A DNA stretch of 19,384 nucleotides from an uncultured Acetatifactor sp. (GCA_910586775.1 CAJUJN010000080.1:1-19384), one strand, 5' to 3'. Shown: positions 7,210 to 14,227, numbered from the stretch's first letter. Translations and numbers: made by a program. Notes: generated by a model not told the origin, from the letters alone.

Positions 7210-7234
7210 ATTCTGTCGCGGGGCTGATACCCCG
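7207..7234. repeat. 28-bp motif with GGGG/CCCC hairpin, copy 2
   Basis: Differs from 2593-2620 at two positions only (T to G and A to G). It begins with TTTATTCT inside the T-run of the bidirectional terminator and ends CGGGGCTGATACCCCG, so the shared part is not explained by the terminator stem itself. Confidence 0.7.
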
Positions 7235-7275
7235 GCGGGGTGGTTCATTTTGACTGCGGAGCGTAGATCGAAAGT

Positions 7276-8262
7276 CTATACGTCATTAAGGCTTTCCCTG
7301 CCGGCTGTGTAATCCGCCGCGTTCTGCAGCGTGGTGGAAGCGATGGCTTCCAGGGCTTCTCTGGTGAAAAATCCCTGGTGGGAAGTGATCATGACATTGG
7401 GGAAGGACAGGAGCCTTGCCGTGGTGGAGTGCTCCAGGATTTCGTCGGAGCGGTCCTCGAATACATTGTTGGTCTCTTCCTCATATACATCCAGGCCAAC
7501 CCCTGCGAATTTGTGCATGCGGATTCCCTCAATCAGGTCATCGGTCTTTACCAGGGCGCCCCGGGAGGTGTTCACCAGGATGACGCCGTCCTTCATCTTT
7601 TTGATGGTATTGATATTGATCAGATGGTAGGAGGAGTCCGTCAAAGGGCAGTGGAGGGATATGACATCACTGTCGGAAAGTAATTGCTCCAGTGACACAT
7701 ATTCCACGAAATCCTTCAGGGAATCGTTCTGATACACATCATAGGCGATCACCTTCATGCCGAAGCCATGGCAGATGCGGCACATGGCCGCGCCGATTTT
7801 GCCGGTTCCGATGATGCCGGCGGTCTTCTGATAGAAATTGAAGCCCATCAGGCCGCTTAAGCTGAAGTCGTTTTCCCGCACTTTATTATAGGCTTTATAC
7901 AGACGGCGGTTGCTGGCCAGCGCCAGGGCCATGGCATGCTCCGCCACTGCCTCCGGGGAGTAGCCGGGGACGCGCATGATGCGGATGCCGTATTTCTTCG
8001 CGGTGTCCAGGTCTACGTTATTAAAGCCGGCACAGCGCATCAGCAGCAGGCGGATCTTTTTTTCGTGCAGAATTTCAATGGTCTGCGTGCCGATATCGGA
8101 ACTGACGAAGGCACATACTGCGTCGAAGCCCTCCGCCAGGGCGGCGGTCCGCGGGTCCAGGTCGGACCTGGTGTACTCAATGGAGATTTCGGGATAGCGC
8201 TTCACGATGGCATCGAAGCTTTCCCGGTCATAGTTTTTTGTGTCATAAAAGAGTATTTTCAT
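7276..8262 (-). CDS. D-2-hydroxyacid dehydrogenase, D-lactate dehydrogenase (LdhA) type
   Basis: NAD-dependent reduction of a 2-keto acid, most likely pyruvate to D-lactate in fermentation. The 328-residue protein has the two-domain plan of the family: the NAD site GTGKIG (152-157), the catalytic Arg in NTSRGAL (R234), the Glu in LDVYEEE (E263) and the His in SHQGF (H295). These positions fit those of Lactobacillus D-lactate dehydrogenase (R235, E264, H296). MRCAGFNNVDL and VPGYSPEAVAEHA are family landmarks. The start has GAGGT upstream and a promoter at 8330-8357; the transcript ends at the shared terminator. The exact keto acid cannot be told from sequence, as 2-hydroxyisocaproate dehydrogenases look alike. 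Confidence 0.9.
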   Translation of the reverse strand: MKILFYDTKNYDRESFDAIVKRYPEISIEYTRSDLDPRTAALAEGFDAVCAFVSSDIGTQTIEILHEKKIRLLLMRCAGFNNVDLDTAKKYGIRIMRVPGYSPEAVAEHAMALALASNRRLYKAYNKVRENDFSLSGLMGFNFYQKTAGIIGTGKIGAAMCRICHGFGMKVIAYDVYQNDSLKDFVEYVSLEQLLSDSDVISLHCPLTDSSYHLININTIKKMKDGVILVNTSRGALVKTDDLIEGIRMHKFAGVGLDVYEEETNNVFEDRSDEILEHSTTARLLSFPNVMITSHQGFFTREALEAIASTTLQNAADYTAGRESLNDV

Positions 8263-8329
8263 AAATTTACCTCGTTTCCGGTGGTTCTGGCAGTTTTGGG
8301 TTGCCTGTATAGTGTTTCTTATTTCTTAT

Positions 8330-8357
8330 AGTATAATACATTTACTGCGTTTGTCTA
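8330..8357 (-). promoter_or_regulatory. Promoter of the D-lactate dehydrogenase-type gene
   Basis: On the minus strand TAGACA (8357-8352) is followed after 16 bases by TATACT (8335-8330), 68 bases before the start codon. Around it is an AT-rich tract. Confidence 0.6.
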
Positions 8358-8409
8358 CTGAAATTCTGCAACTGATTCCGCAAAGTTTCGGGGGACCGGC
8401 AGAAAAGGA

Positions 8410-8438
8410 TTGTCAAAGCGGATGGTTTCAGATATAAT
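8410..8438 (+). promoter_or_regulatory. Promoter of the sortase/carbamate kinase row
   Basis: TTGTCA (8410-8415), 17 bases, then a perfect TATAAT (8433-8438). It leaves a leader of about 140 bases before the sortase start at 8584. It also shows that the longer in-frame reading from 8410 cannot be the true protein start, since that TTG is the -35 box itself. Confidence 0.8.
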
Positions 8439-8583
8439 AATTTCCATACGGCGCGGATTGCGGAATCTATTCGGCCGGAAGCGCAACGGAAACGGCTGTG
8501 AACCTGTATCGGCGATTTGCAGTCATTTCCTTACAGTGACAAATATTTTCAGTGGTGAGTCTGAAATGCAGGGAGGTTATCGG

Positions 8584-9399
8584 ATGGGAAAGTGGATTCG
8601 TCGTATTATCATGCTGGTACTTCTGGCGATCTTTCTTTTTTCTGTCATATCCATCGCCATTATTCTGTATCAGTATAAAGTCAGCGACCAGCTCTATGAA
8701 AGTACGGCTTCGCAATATACCATACAGAGTGCCGGGGGCGGCGGTGAAGACACGGGCGCGCAGACTCCGCAGGGAGGAGAGAACGTGCCGGAGGCGAAGG
8801 TGACGGCTCCTTTCAGTGTGGATTTTGAAGGGCTGCAGACCGTATGCGGGGATGTGGCCGGATGGATCTACTGTGAGGATACGCCGATCAATTATCCGGT
8901 GGTGCTGGGCAAAGATAACGACTATTACCTGACGCATAATTTTGACGGGTCTGCCAGCGCGTCCGGTTCCATTTTTATCGAGGCTGCGAACCGGCCGGGT
9001 TTTGCGGATTCCAATACGATCATATATGGACATCATATGAAGAACGGTTCCATGTTTGCCACGCTTGATAAGTGGGCGGAACAGGAATATTATGAAGAGC
9101 ATCCGGTCATGTGGCTGCTGACGCCGGAGCAGGATTACAAGATCGTCCTGTTTGCCGGATATACCACATCGGCATATTCCGACACTTATGTGATCTTCCA
9201 GGGACCCGGCGGGGAACTGGATGCCTGGCTGGAGAAATGTAAGGGACAGTCGGATTTCGATGCTGAGCTGGAGCTGGAGGGGGATGCCCGTTACGTTCTG
9301 CTTTCCACCTGCGCATATGTTTTTGACAATGCGCGCTATGTTCTTCACGGCAAGCTGGTGCCGGTGGACAGTGCAGGCGGTGTTCCCTTTGAAAAGTGA
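8584..9399 (+). CDS. srtB: Class B sortase
   Basis: Sortases are membrane-bound cysteine transpeptidases that cut sorting signals on secreted proteins and join them to the cell wall. From ATG 8584 (GGAGG 9 bases upstream) the protein has 271 residues: an N-terminal membrane helix (about 8-29), a Gly-rich linker (50-66) and the sortase domain. The catalytic residues are visible: H150 in NTIIYGHHM, C243 in LLSTCAY and R251 in the NARYVLHGKL stretch. VAGWIYCEDTPINYPVV and NDYYLTHNFDG are class B landmarks. No substrate with an LPxTG or NPxTx signal is encoded in the window, so it is probably a housekeeping or distant-substrate sortase. It begins a probable three-gene row. Confidence 0.95.
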   Translation: MGKWIRRIIMLVLLAIFLFSVISIAIILYQYKVSDQLYESTASQYTIQSAGGGGEDTGAQTPQGGENVPEAKVTAPFSVDFEGLQTVCGDVAGWIYCEDTPINYPVVLGKDNDYYLTHNFDGSASASGSIFIEAANRPGFADSNTIIYGHHMKNGSMFATLDKWAEQEYYEEHPVMWLLTPEQDYKIVLFAGYTTSAYSDTYVIFQGPGGELDAWLEKCKGQSDFDAELELEGDARYVLLSTCAYVFDNARYVLHGKLVPVDSAGGVPFEK

Positions 9400-9470
9400 G
9401 ACCGGTGAACTGACATGGACAGAGAAGTAACAGAGCAGGGCACAGGGGTTACAGAGAAAGGACGGGAAGC

Positions 9471-9725
9471 ATGAAGGAAAAAAAGCGGTCAGGCAGACCA
9501 GGAGATATGGGGACTTTTGTCGTACATGTCCAGCATCGGCAGAACAGCAGCTGGCAGGGACGTATCACATGGGTGGATGAAAATCAGACAGTCTCCTTTC
9601 GCTCTGTCTGGGAGATGATCAAACTTATGGCCGGCGCCATCGATACGGTCAGCGACAGCGAGGAGAGCTTTGAGGAAGCGGAATGGCCGAAGCGGGAAGA
9701 ACAGCAGAATGCGGATAAAACGTAA
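9471..9725 (+). CDS. Small unknown conserved-looking protein
   Basis: An 84-residue soluble protein with no signal peptide or membrane span. The centre, TFVVHVQHRQNSSWQGRITW followed by VDENQTVSFRSVWEMIKLM, looks like a compact folded unit of two beta strands and a helix; the C-terminal 25 residues are acidic and low in complexity. From memory, similar 'VqhRQNssWQG.itW' proteins occur in other Lachnospiraceae, but I cannot assign a function. A ribosome binding site (AAAGGA) precedes the ATG at moderate distance. It sits 71 bases after the sortase and 36 bases before the carbamate kinase, so the three are probably transcribed together. Confidence 0.75.
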   Translation: MKEKKRSGRPGDMGTFVVHVQHRQNSSWQGRITWVDENQTVSFRSVWEMIKLMAGAIDTVSDSEESFEEAEWPKREEQQNADKT

Positions 9726-9761
9726 AAGCGATTATTACTTGTCGACAGAGAGGAAAAAGAT

Positions 9762-10697
9762 ATGAGCAGAAAAAGAGCAGTCGTATCCCTGGGTCATGAG
9801 GCCCTTGGCTATACCACCGGGGCTCAGAAGGATGCGGTGAGAGTGACCGCAAGGGCGCTGGCGGATCTTGTGGAAGCGGATTACCAGCTGACGATTACCC
9901 ACAGCAACGGGCCTCAGGTCAGCATGATTCATAAGGCGATGTCGGAGCTTCGCCGTGTATACAGCGATTACACGCCGGCTCCCATGTGTGTCTGCTCCGC
10001 CATGAGCCAGGGGTATGTGGGATATGATATCCAGAATGCGCTGCGTTCCGAATTGCTGGGACGGGGCATTTCCAAGCCGGTCAGCACGATTCTGACACAG
10101 GTGACGGTGGATACCTACGATGAGGCTTTTTATGAGCCAACCAAGGTGATAGGGCGTTACATGGAAAAAGAAGACGCGGAAGCGGAGATAAAGAAGGGAA
10201 ATTACGTTAAGGAGTACCCGGACCACAGATTCCGCCGTGTGGTTGCCGCCCCGAAGCCTATCGACATCGTGGAGATAGAGGCCATACGCGCCCTGGCTGA
10301 CGCGGACCAGGTGGTCATAGCCTGCGGCGGCGGGGGGATTCCCGTGATTGAGCAGCAGCATGTCCTGAAGGGGGCTTCCGCCGTGATAGAGAAGGATTCC
10401 ATTGCCGGGAAGCTGGCGGCGGATCTGCGCAGCGACGTGCTGATCATCCTGACCAGCGTTGACTGTGTATACAGGGATTTCGGCACGGAGCATCAGACGC
10501 CTGTCGAATCCATGACGGCGGCGGAAGCGAAGGAGGCCATCGCCCGGGGGCAGTTCGAGGCGGGCACCATGCTGCCGAAGATAGAGGCGGCGATTGCTTA
10601 TCTGGAGAAGGTGAAGGACGGCAGGGTGCTGATTACTTCTATCGGGAAGGGGAAGGATGCCGTGAAGGGGAGAGCGGGGACTGTGATTACCGCTTAA
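9762..10697 (+). CDS. arcC: Carbamate kinase family protein with altered N-terminal motif
   Basis: Carbamate kinase makes ATP and carbamate from carbamoyl phosphate and ADP. The 311-residue length fits, as do SNGPQV (48-53), MSQGYVGYDIQNAL (81-94), LTQVTVD (111-117), the PTKVIG segment (126-131), GGGGIPV (189-195), IEKD (209-212), LTSVD (230-234) and GTMLPKIEAAI (268-278). However, the usual GGNA near the N-terminus reads GHEA (11-14), and the HGNGPQVG stretch reads HSNGPQVS. The changes touch the carbamoyl-phosphate and nucleotide region, so the true substrate may differ. No arginine deiminase, ornithine carbamoyltransferase or related pathway gene is close by. Start supported by GAGG 10 bases upstream. 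Confidence 0.85.
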   Translation: MSRKRAVVSLGHEALGYTTGAQKDAVRVTARALADLVEADYQLTITHSNGPQVSMIHKAMSELRRVYSDYTPAPMCVCSAMSQGYVGYDIQNALRSELLGRGISKPVSTILTQVTVDTYDEAFYEPTKVIGRYMEKEDAEAEIKKGNYVKEYPDHRFRRVVAAPKPIDIVEIEAIRALADADQVVIACGGGGIPVIEQQHVLKGASAVIEKDSIAGKLAADLRSDVLIILTSVDCVYRDFGTEHQTPVESMTAAEAKEAIARGQFEAGTMLPKIEAAIAYLEKVKDGRVLITSIGKGKDAVKGRAGTVITA

Positions 10698-10725
10698 TTT
10701 TGCATTGGGAATTGCAGGCATTACC

Positions 10726-10831
10726 TTAGGAATTGTCGGAAAATAACCGCTACAATTTGTTTAGGAAAAAGCCCGGAAATACAATAAAAATTGCTGCAAA
10801 CTTGTAGCGGTTATTTGTAGACACTTCCTTA
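10726..10831 (+). repeat. Palindromic ~105-bp repeat, copy B
   Basis: Starts CTTAGGAATTGTCGG and ends AGACACTTCCTTA, with inner arms AATAACCGCTACAA and TTGTAGCGGTTATT that pair perfectly and the shared centre GGAAATACAATAAAA. Relative to copy A, one stem pair changes from G-C to A-T with both partners changed together. It starts 29 bases after the carbamate kinase stop codon. Confidence 0.88.
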
Positions 10832-10897
10832 TATTCGCGAGCGCCATTGCGCGAATTTCCGTTTGTTATACATTTATAGTAAACGACTTTCATATCT

Positions 10898-11001
10898 TTA
10901 GGAATTGCCGGACAATAACCGCTGCAGCTTATTCAGGCAAAAGCCCGGAAATACAATAAAATTCGCTATGAATTTGCAGTTTATTTGTAGACATTTCCTT
11001 A
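10898..11001 (+). repeat. Palindromic ~105-bp repeat, copy C (right arm damaged)
   Basis: Same order of parts as copy B, in the same orientation and 66 bases after it. The left arm AATAACCGCTGCAGC is intact, but the right arm reads TTTGCAGTTTATTTG, having lost about three bases (CGG), so the stem is broken. The 66 bases between B and C hold a small ATTCGCG/CGCGAAT inverted repeat (10833-10856). Confidence 0.85.
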
Positions 11002-11078
11002 CTTTGGTATAACATATTGATTGTCGTTACTAATGCAGCTTTCAGGAAAAGTATGGACAATTATGGTGTTTGCTATAG

Positions 11079-11107
11079 TTGGCAAATGTTTTTGGCGCGA
11101 ATATAAT
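11079..11107 (+). promoter_or_regulatory. Promoter of the AAA-ATPase/nuclease-fold gene
   Basis: TTGGCA (11079-11084), 17 bases, then a perfect TATAAT (11102-11107), 80 bases before the ATG at 11188. Its presence just after the palindromic repeats argues that this gene is transcribed separately from the carbamate kinase. Confidence 0.75.
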
Positions 11108-11187
11108 GTGTTACGGTGGTCGGCGGCGTTGGTTGCCGGAAGATGCTGCCGGAAAACAGGCTTGGAAGACAGAACGGAGGAGCCGGA

Positions 11188-12780
11188 ATGAAGCGCAGAT
11201 TCAACGTGACAGGATCCTGTAGTCCAAAGCGGCACTACATGGTGAGGCTGGACGACAGGTTAAAGAAAATCAGGGAAGATTATGTGGAGGAAGGCAGCTA
11301 CTTTGTCATCAACCGCGGCAGGCAGTACGGGAAGACCACAACGCTGCAGGCTTTGGAGGAATATTTAAAGGAAGACTATCTCGTCTTCTCCCTTGATTTC
11401 CAGGAAATGCCGGATGAGAAATTCGAGACCGGCGAGATGTTTGCCGGGGCATTCCTGAAGATGCTCTGCGGCGCCCTCAGGTACCAGACAGGGGAGGAGG
11501 AGCAGCGGATATACGGGATGCTGGACAGCCGGTTTTCCAAAAACACGCAGATGGGGCTGGACGACCTGTTCGACTTCTTTGGCGGTATGTGCAGGGAGAG
11601 CCGGAAACCTGCCGTGCTGATGATCGATGAGGTGGACAGCGCCGGAAACAATCAGGTCTTTGTCAAATTCCTCGCCCAGATGCGGGCCAGATATCTGAAG
11701 CGCGATAAGATGCCGACCTTCCATTCAGTCATTCTGGCGGGTGTCTATGACATCAAGAACCTGAAGCTGAAGCTGCGTCCCGAGGAGGAGCACCAGTACA
11801 ACAGCCCCTGGAACGTGGCGGCAGATTTCGATATCGACATGAGCTTCTCTGCGGCTCAGATTGCCGGGATGCTCGGGGAATACGAGGCAGACCATGGGAC
11901 GGGCATGGACATACAGGCAGTCTCGGAGGAAATCTACCAGTACACATCAGGCTATCCGTACCTGGTGTCGGCGATCTGCAAACTGATGGACGAAAAGCTG
12001 CCGGAAAGCGGGCAGTTTGCGGACAGCAGGGCGGTCTGGACAAGGCAGGGCATCGCGGAGGCGGTGAACCGGATATTGAAATCCGGCGCACCGCTATTTG
12101 ACAGCCTGGCGAAGCAATTAGACACCTACAGAGACCTGCGGGAGATGGCGAAGGACATCATATACCAGGGAAAGCGTATCCCTTACAGCTCGGATATCAG
12201 GTCGGTAAATTTAGGCATAATGTTTGGCTTTTTTCAGGAAAAAAATGGGGGCATTGCCGTGTCAAACCGTATTTTTGAGATGCGGCTGTTAAACATGTTC
12301 ATCACCGAGGAAGCATCGAAAAGCACGGCGTTCGCATACGGCGACCGCGACAGGAACCAGTTTACCGAGGGCGGAAGGCTTAACATGGAGTTGGTTCTGC
12401 GGAAGTTTGTGGAGCATTTCTCGGATATCTGCGGCGGGGAAGATGAAAAATTTATCGAAGCCCAGGGGCGCAGGTTCTTCCTGCTGTACTTAAAGCCCAT
12501 CATCAACGGCACCGGGAATTACTACATCGAGGCGCAGACCAGGGACGCGGGGCGCACGGACGTGATTGTGGACTACCTGGGCGGGCAGTTCATCGTGGAG
12601 TTAAAAATCTGGCACGGCAAAGAGTACAACCAGCGGGGGGAAAGGCAGCTTACGGAATACCTGAACTATTTCCACAAGGATAAGGGGTACATGCTCAGCT
12701 TCAACTTCAACAAGAACAAAAAAACGGGCGTTGACGTGATACGGGCAGGGGGAAAGACAATTGTGGAGGCGGTTGTGTGA
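11188..12780 (+). CDS. AAA-ATPase-like protein with C-terminal PD-(D/E)XK nuclease fold
   Basis: A 530-residue protein. The N-terminal half is an AAA-like ATPase: Walker A GRQYGKTT (44-51) and Walker B VLMIDEVD (143-150). The last 90 residues carry a PD-(D/E)XK-type core: E448, D458 in GRTDVIVDY, E471 and K473 in FIVELKIW, and Q487. This is the AAA-ATPase_like + PDDEXK_9 pair (pfam09820/pfam08011), abundant in gut Bacteroidetes and Firmicutes; its role is unknown, with defence or mobile-element control often proposed. The frame is open to 11116, but the ATG at 11188 has CGGAGGAG upstream and fits the usual N-terminus MKRRFNVTGSC. It has its own promoter, and no partner gene follows on the same strand. 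Confidence 0.92.
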   Translation: MKRRFNVTGSCSPKRHYMVRLDDRLKKIREDYVEEGSYFVINRGRQYGKTTTLQALEEYLKEDYLVFSLDFQEMPDEKFETGEMFAGAFLKMLCGALRYQTGEEEQRIYGMLDSRFSKNTQMGLDDLFDFFGGMCRESRKPAVLMIDEVDSAGNNQVFVKFLAQMRARYLKRDKMPTFHSVILAGVYDIKNLKLKLRPEEEHQYNSPWNVAADFDIDMSFSAAQIAGMLGEYEADHGTGMDIQAVSEEIYQYTSGYPYLVSAICKLMDEKLPESGQFADSRAVWTRQGIAEAVNRILKSGAPLFDSLAKQLDTYRDLREMAKDIIYQGKRIPYSSDIRSVNLGIMFGFFQEKNGGIAVSNRIFEMRLLNMFITEEASKSTAFAYGDRDRNQFTEGGRLNMELVLRKFVEHFSDICGGEDEKFIEAQGRRFFLLYLKPIINGTGNYYIEAQTRDAGRTDVIVDYLGGQFIVELKIWHGKEYNQRGERQLTEYLNYFHKDKGYMLSFNFNKNKKTGVDVIRAGGKTIVEAVV

Positions 12781-12853
12781 GGGGCTGTATGAAGCCCTGA
12801 CAACATTGGGCGGCAATGGCCTTTCCGGGGCTGAACGGATATCTTTTCAGGTG

Positions 12854-13357
12854 TTACGGGGTGCCCAGCACGGCCAGCAACGCCCCGAACATGATGCAAA
12901 AATCCGATATATTAAAAACGATTCTGCGAATACCTCTGCATTTTACATTGAAGGAAAAATAGTCCACTACATACTTTCTCTTCAGCCGGTCATAGGTATT
13001 GCTGAAGGAGCCGCCCAGCAGAAGGGAAAGCCCGATGCGCAGCAGATTGTTCCCCCTGGTGCAGAAGCTGAGGAGGAAAGCGGCGGTCATGAGGATACAC
13101 AGAATCACGGACAGCGCCGCCACGACAGAGCTTCGGTGCTGTCCCAGGTTCAGCATGGCGCCTTTGTTGTGATATTTTTTGATCAGGATACGATTGTTCC
13201 ACAGCGATTCCGGCAGACGGCGGGCCGGTTGGGATGCGGTTTCAGAGGAAGCCGCATTTTTTTCGCCGTTATGTTTGCCGTTTTGTTCGATAAGGTTCTT
13301 GATTTTCAGATCTCCGAAGAAAATTCCTGCAATTATCATACAGGATATCACTATCAT
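12854..13357 (-). CDS. lspA: Lipoprotein signal peptidase (signal peptidase II), divergent
   Basis: LspA removes the signal peptide from prolipoproteins in the membrane. The 167-residue protein keeps both catalytic aspartates of the family: D132 in KYVVDYFSF and D152 in FNISDFCIMFG. It also keeps the NKGAMLN box (64-70, family N.GAaf), GGSFSNTYDR (115-124; the usual GGalGNliDR with G replaced by S) and an N-terminal GDLKIKNLIE (15-24, family DQxtK). Four hydrophobic segments can be seen. Unusual is a hydrophilic, Asn/Ser/Glu-rich stretch of about 30 residues (25-55) after the first helix. The ribosome binding site is AGGAGG, 6 bases before the ATG. A housekeeping LspA may exist elsewhere; this could be a paralogue. 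Confidence 0.8.
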   Translation of the reverse strand: MIVISCMIIAGIFFGDLKIKNLIEQNGKHNGEKNAASSETASQPARRLPESLWNNRILIKKYHNKGAMLNLGQHRSSVVAALSVILCILMTAAFLLSFCTRGNNLLRIGLSLLLGGSFSNTYDRLKRKYVVDYFSFNVKCRGIRRIVFNISDFCIMFGALLAVLGTP

Positions 13358-13432
13358 TTGATACCTCCTGAAACAAAGTACAGGTTTCCCGTTAAAATTT
13401 CCATAGACGGCATTTCTCCCTGCAATAATGAA

Positions 13433-13459
13433 GCCTCCTGCCTTTTCCGGGCAGGAGGC
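13433..13459. other. GC-rich hairpin upstream of lspA
   Basis: GCCTCCTGCC (13433-13442) pairs exactly with GGCAGGAGGC (13450-13459) around a 7-base loop. On the plus strand it is followed by ATAAAAACTTTTTC, so it is a possible weak terminator in that direction, although no plus-strand gene ends just upstream. On the minus strand it would lie in the region before lspA. Confidence 0.45.
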
Positions 13460-13472
13460 ATAAAAACTTTTT

Positions 13473-13557
13473 CACGGCCTGTTTATTATTCGCATGACCG
13501 GGAGCGAGCCACGGTTACACGGTCTATTTATTATTCGCATGACCGGGAGCGAACCAC
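13473..13557. repeat. Two tandem 40-bp direct repeats (period 45)
   Basis: Units at 13473-13512 and 13518-13557 differ at three positions out of 40. Both begin CACGG, contain TTTATTATTCGCATGACCGG (shared 20 bases) and end in CCAC; five bases separate them. They are non-coding as far as I can see, and lie between lspA and the sigma factor. From here to 13690 the sequence is AT-rich and shows no gene. Confidence 0.85.
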
Positions 13558-13708
13558 TTTTTAAGATAGTTGCCTACCTGCTGCTATTATTATACGCAGT
13601 TTTCATAAATATGTCAATCCCTGCAAAAAGATTGATTTTCAGGTACAGAACATTATTTTGATGAAATGTATTTTCTAATGTAACAAAAATGATAATTCGG
13701 AGGACAGG

Positions 13709-14227
13709 ACGAAGTTCTGTGTCATTTACGAAAAATACAGGTATTTGCTGCAGAAGGTAGCTATGGATATCCTGCATGACCGCTATCTGGCGGAGGACGC
13801 GGTGCAGAACGCATTTTTAAGGATAGCCGGAAACATCGGGAAAGTAGGGGAGGTGGACAGCAGGCAGACAAAAAGCTATCTGATTGTGATTGCAAAAAAT
13901 GCGGCCATAGACATATGCAGAAAGCGGAACAGGCAAATACAGAGGGAAATCAATGAGGGTGAAGTAGGAGAGGAGAAGCTGCCTGCGGTTTATATGGAAA
14001 CGGATATTGAAAATGAAGTTCTGAATGTATTGAAGAACCTGCCGGAGAAGTACAGGGATATTTTTCTTCTGAAATACTCTGCGGACATGGAAAACAGCGA
14101 GATAGCGAAGGTATGCGGTATCAAGGAAGCCACTGTCAGGCAGCGGATTGCCAGGGGGAAGGTAATGATTGAGGATGAAATAAGGAAGCTGGAGGTGAAT
14201 GTGTATGCAGCAGATAGAAGTAACTGA
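13709..14227 (+). CDS. ECF-type RNA polymerase sigma factor with ACG in place of the start codon
   Basis: A sigma-70 family regulator of the short ECF type: region 2 (AEDAVQNAFLRIAGNI and SYLIVIAKNAAIDICRKRNR) and region 4 (LPEKYRDIFLLKYSADMENS then EIAKVCGIKEATVRQRIARG). Homology-like sequence (KFCVIYEKYRYLLQKVAMDI) runs upstream of the first usable starts and leads to an ACG at 13709 that lies five bases after GGAGG, exactly where an ATG would be expected. There is no in-frame ATG between the stop at 13676 and 13763. Other possible starts are TTG 13745 (poor ribosome binding site) and ATG 13763 (AGAAGG upstream), which would cut into region 2. The stop overlaps the start of the next, broken gene, so the pair was translationally coupled. 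It may be inactive or only weakly made. Confidence 0.75.
   Translation, partial: TKFCVIYEKYRYLLQKVAMDILHDRYLAEDAVQNAFLRIAGNIGKVGEVDSRQTKSYLIVIAKNAAIDICRKRNRQIQREINEGEVGEEKLPAVYMETDIENEVLNVLKNLPEKYRDIFLLKYSADMENSEIAKVCGIKEATVRQRIARGKVMIEDEIRKLEVNVYAADRSN

Noticed and set aside
8410..8583. N-terminal extension of the sortase from TTG 8410
   Set aside because: The TTG is part of the -35 box of a clear promoter, and the ATG at 8584 has GGAGG and starts at the membrane helix as usual for sortases.
9735..10721. Minus-strand open frame of 328 codons over the carbamate kinase gene
   Set aside because: Composition typical of antisense shadow; the plus strand shows all the family motifs of carbamate kinase.
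10726..11001. CRISPR array
   Set aside because: Only two units of over 100 bases, palindromic throughout, with a single 66-base gap and a third copy far away in the other orientation; no cas genes.
13473..13557. CRISPR array from the 40-bp repeats
   Set aside because: Only two units separated by five bases, so there is no spacer of the right size.
12761..13564. Long plus-strand open frame (267 codons) over the lspA region
   Set aside because: It is the antisense of lspA, which has family motifs and an AGGAGG ribosome binding site; the plus frame has no homology, and its end merely translates the tandem repeat.
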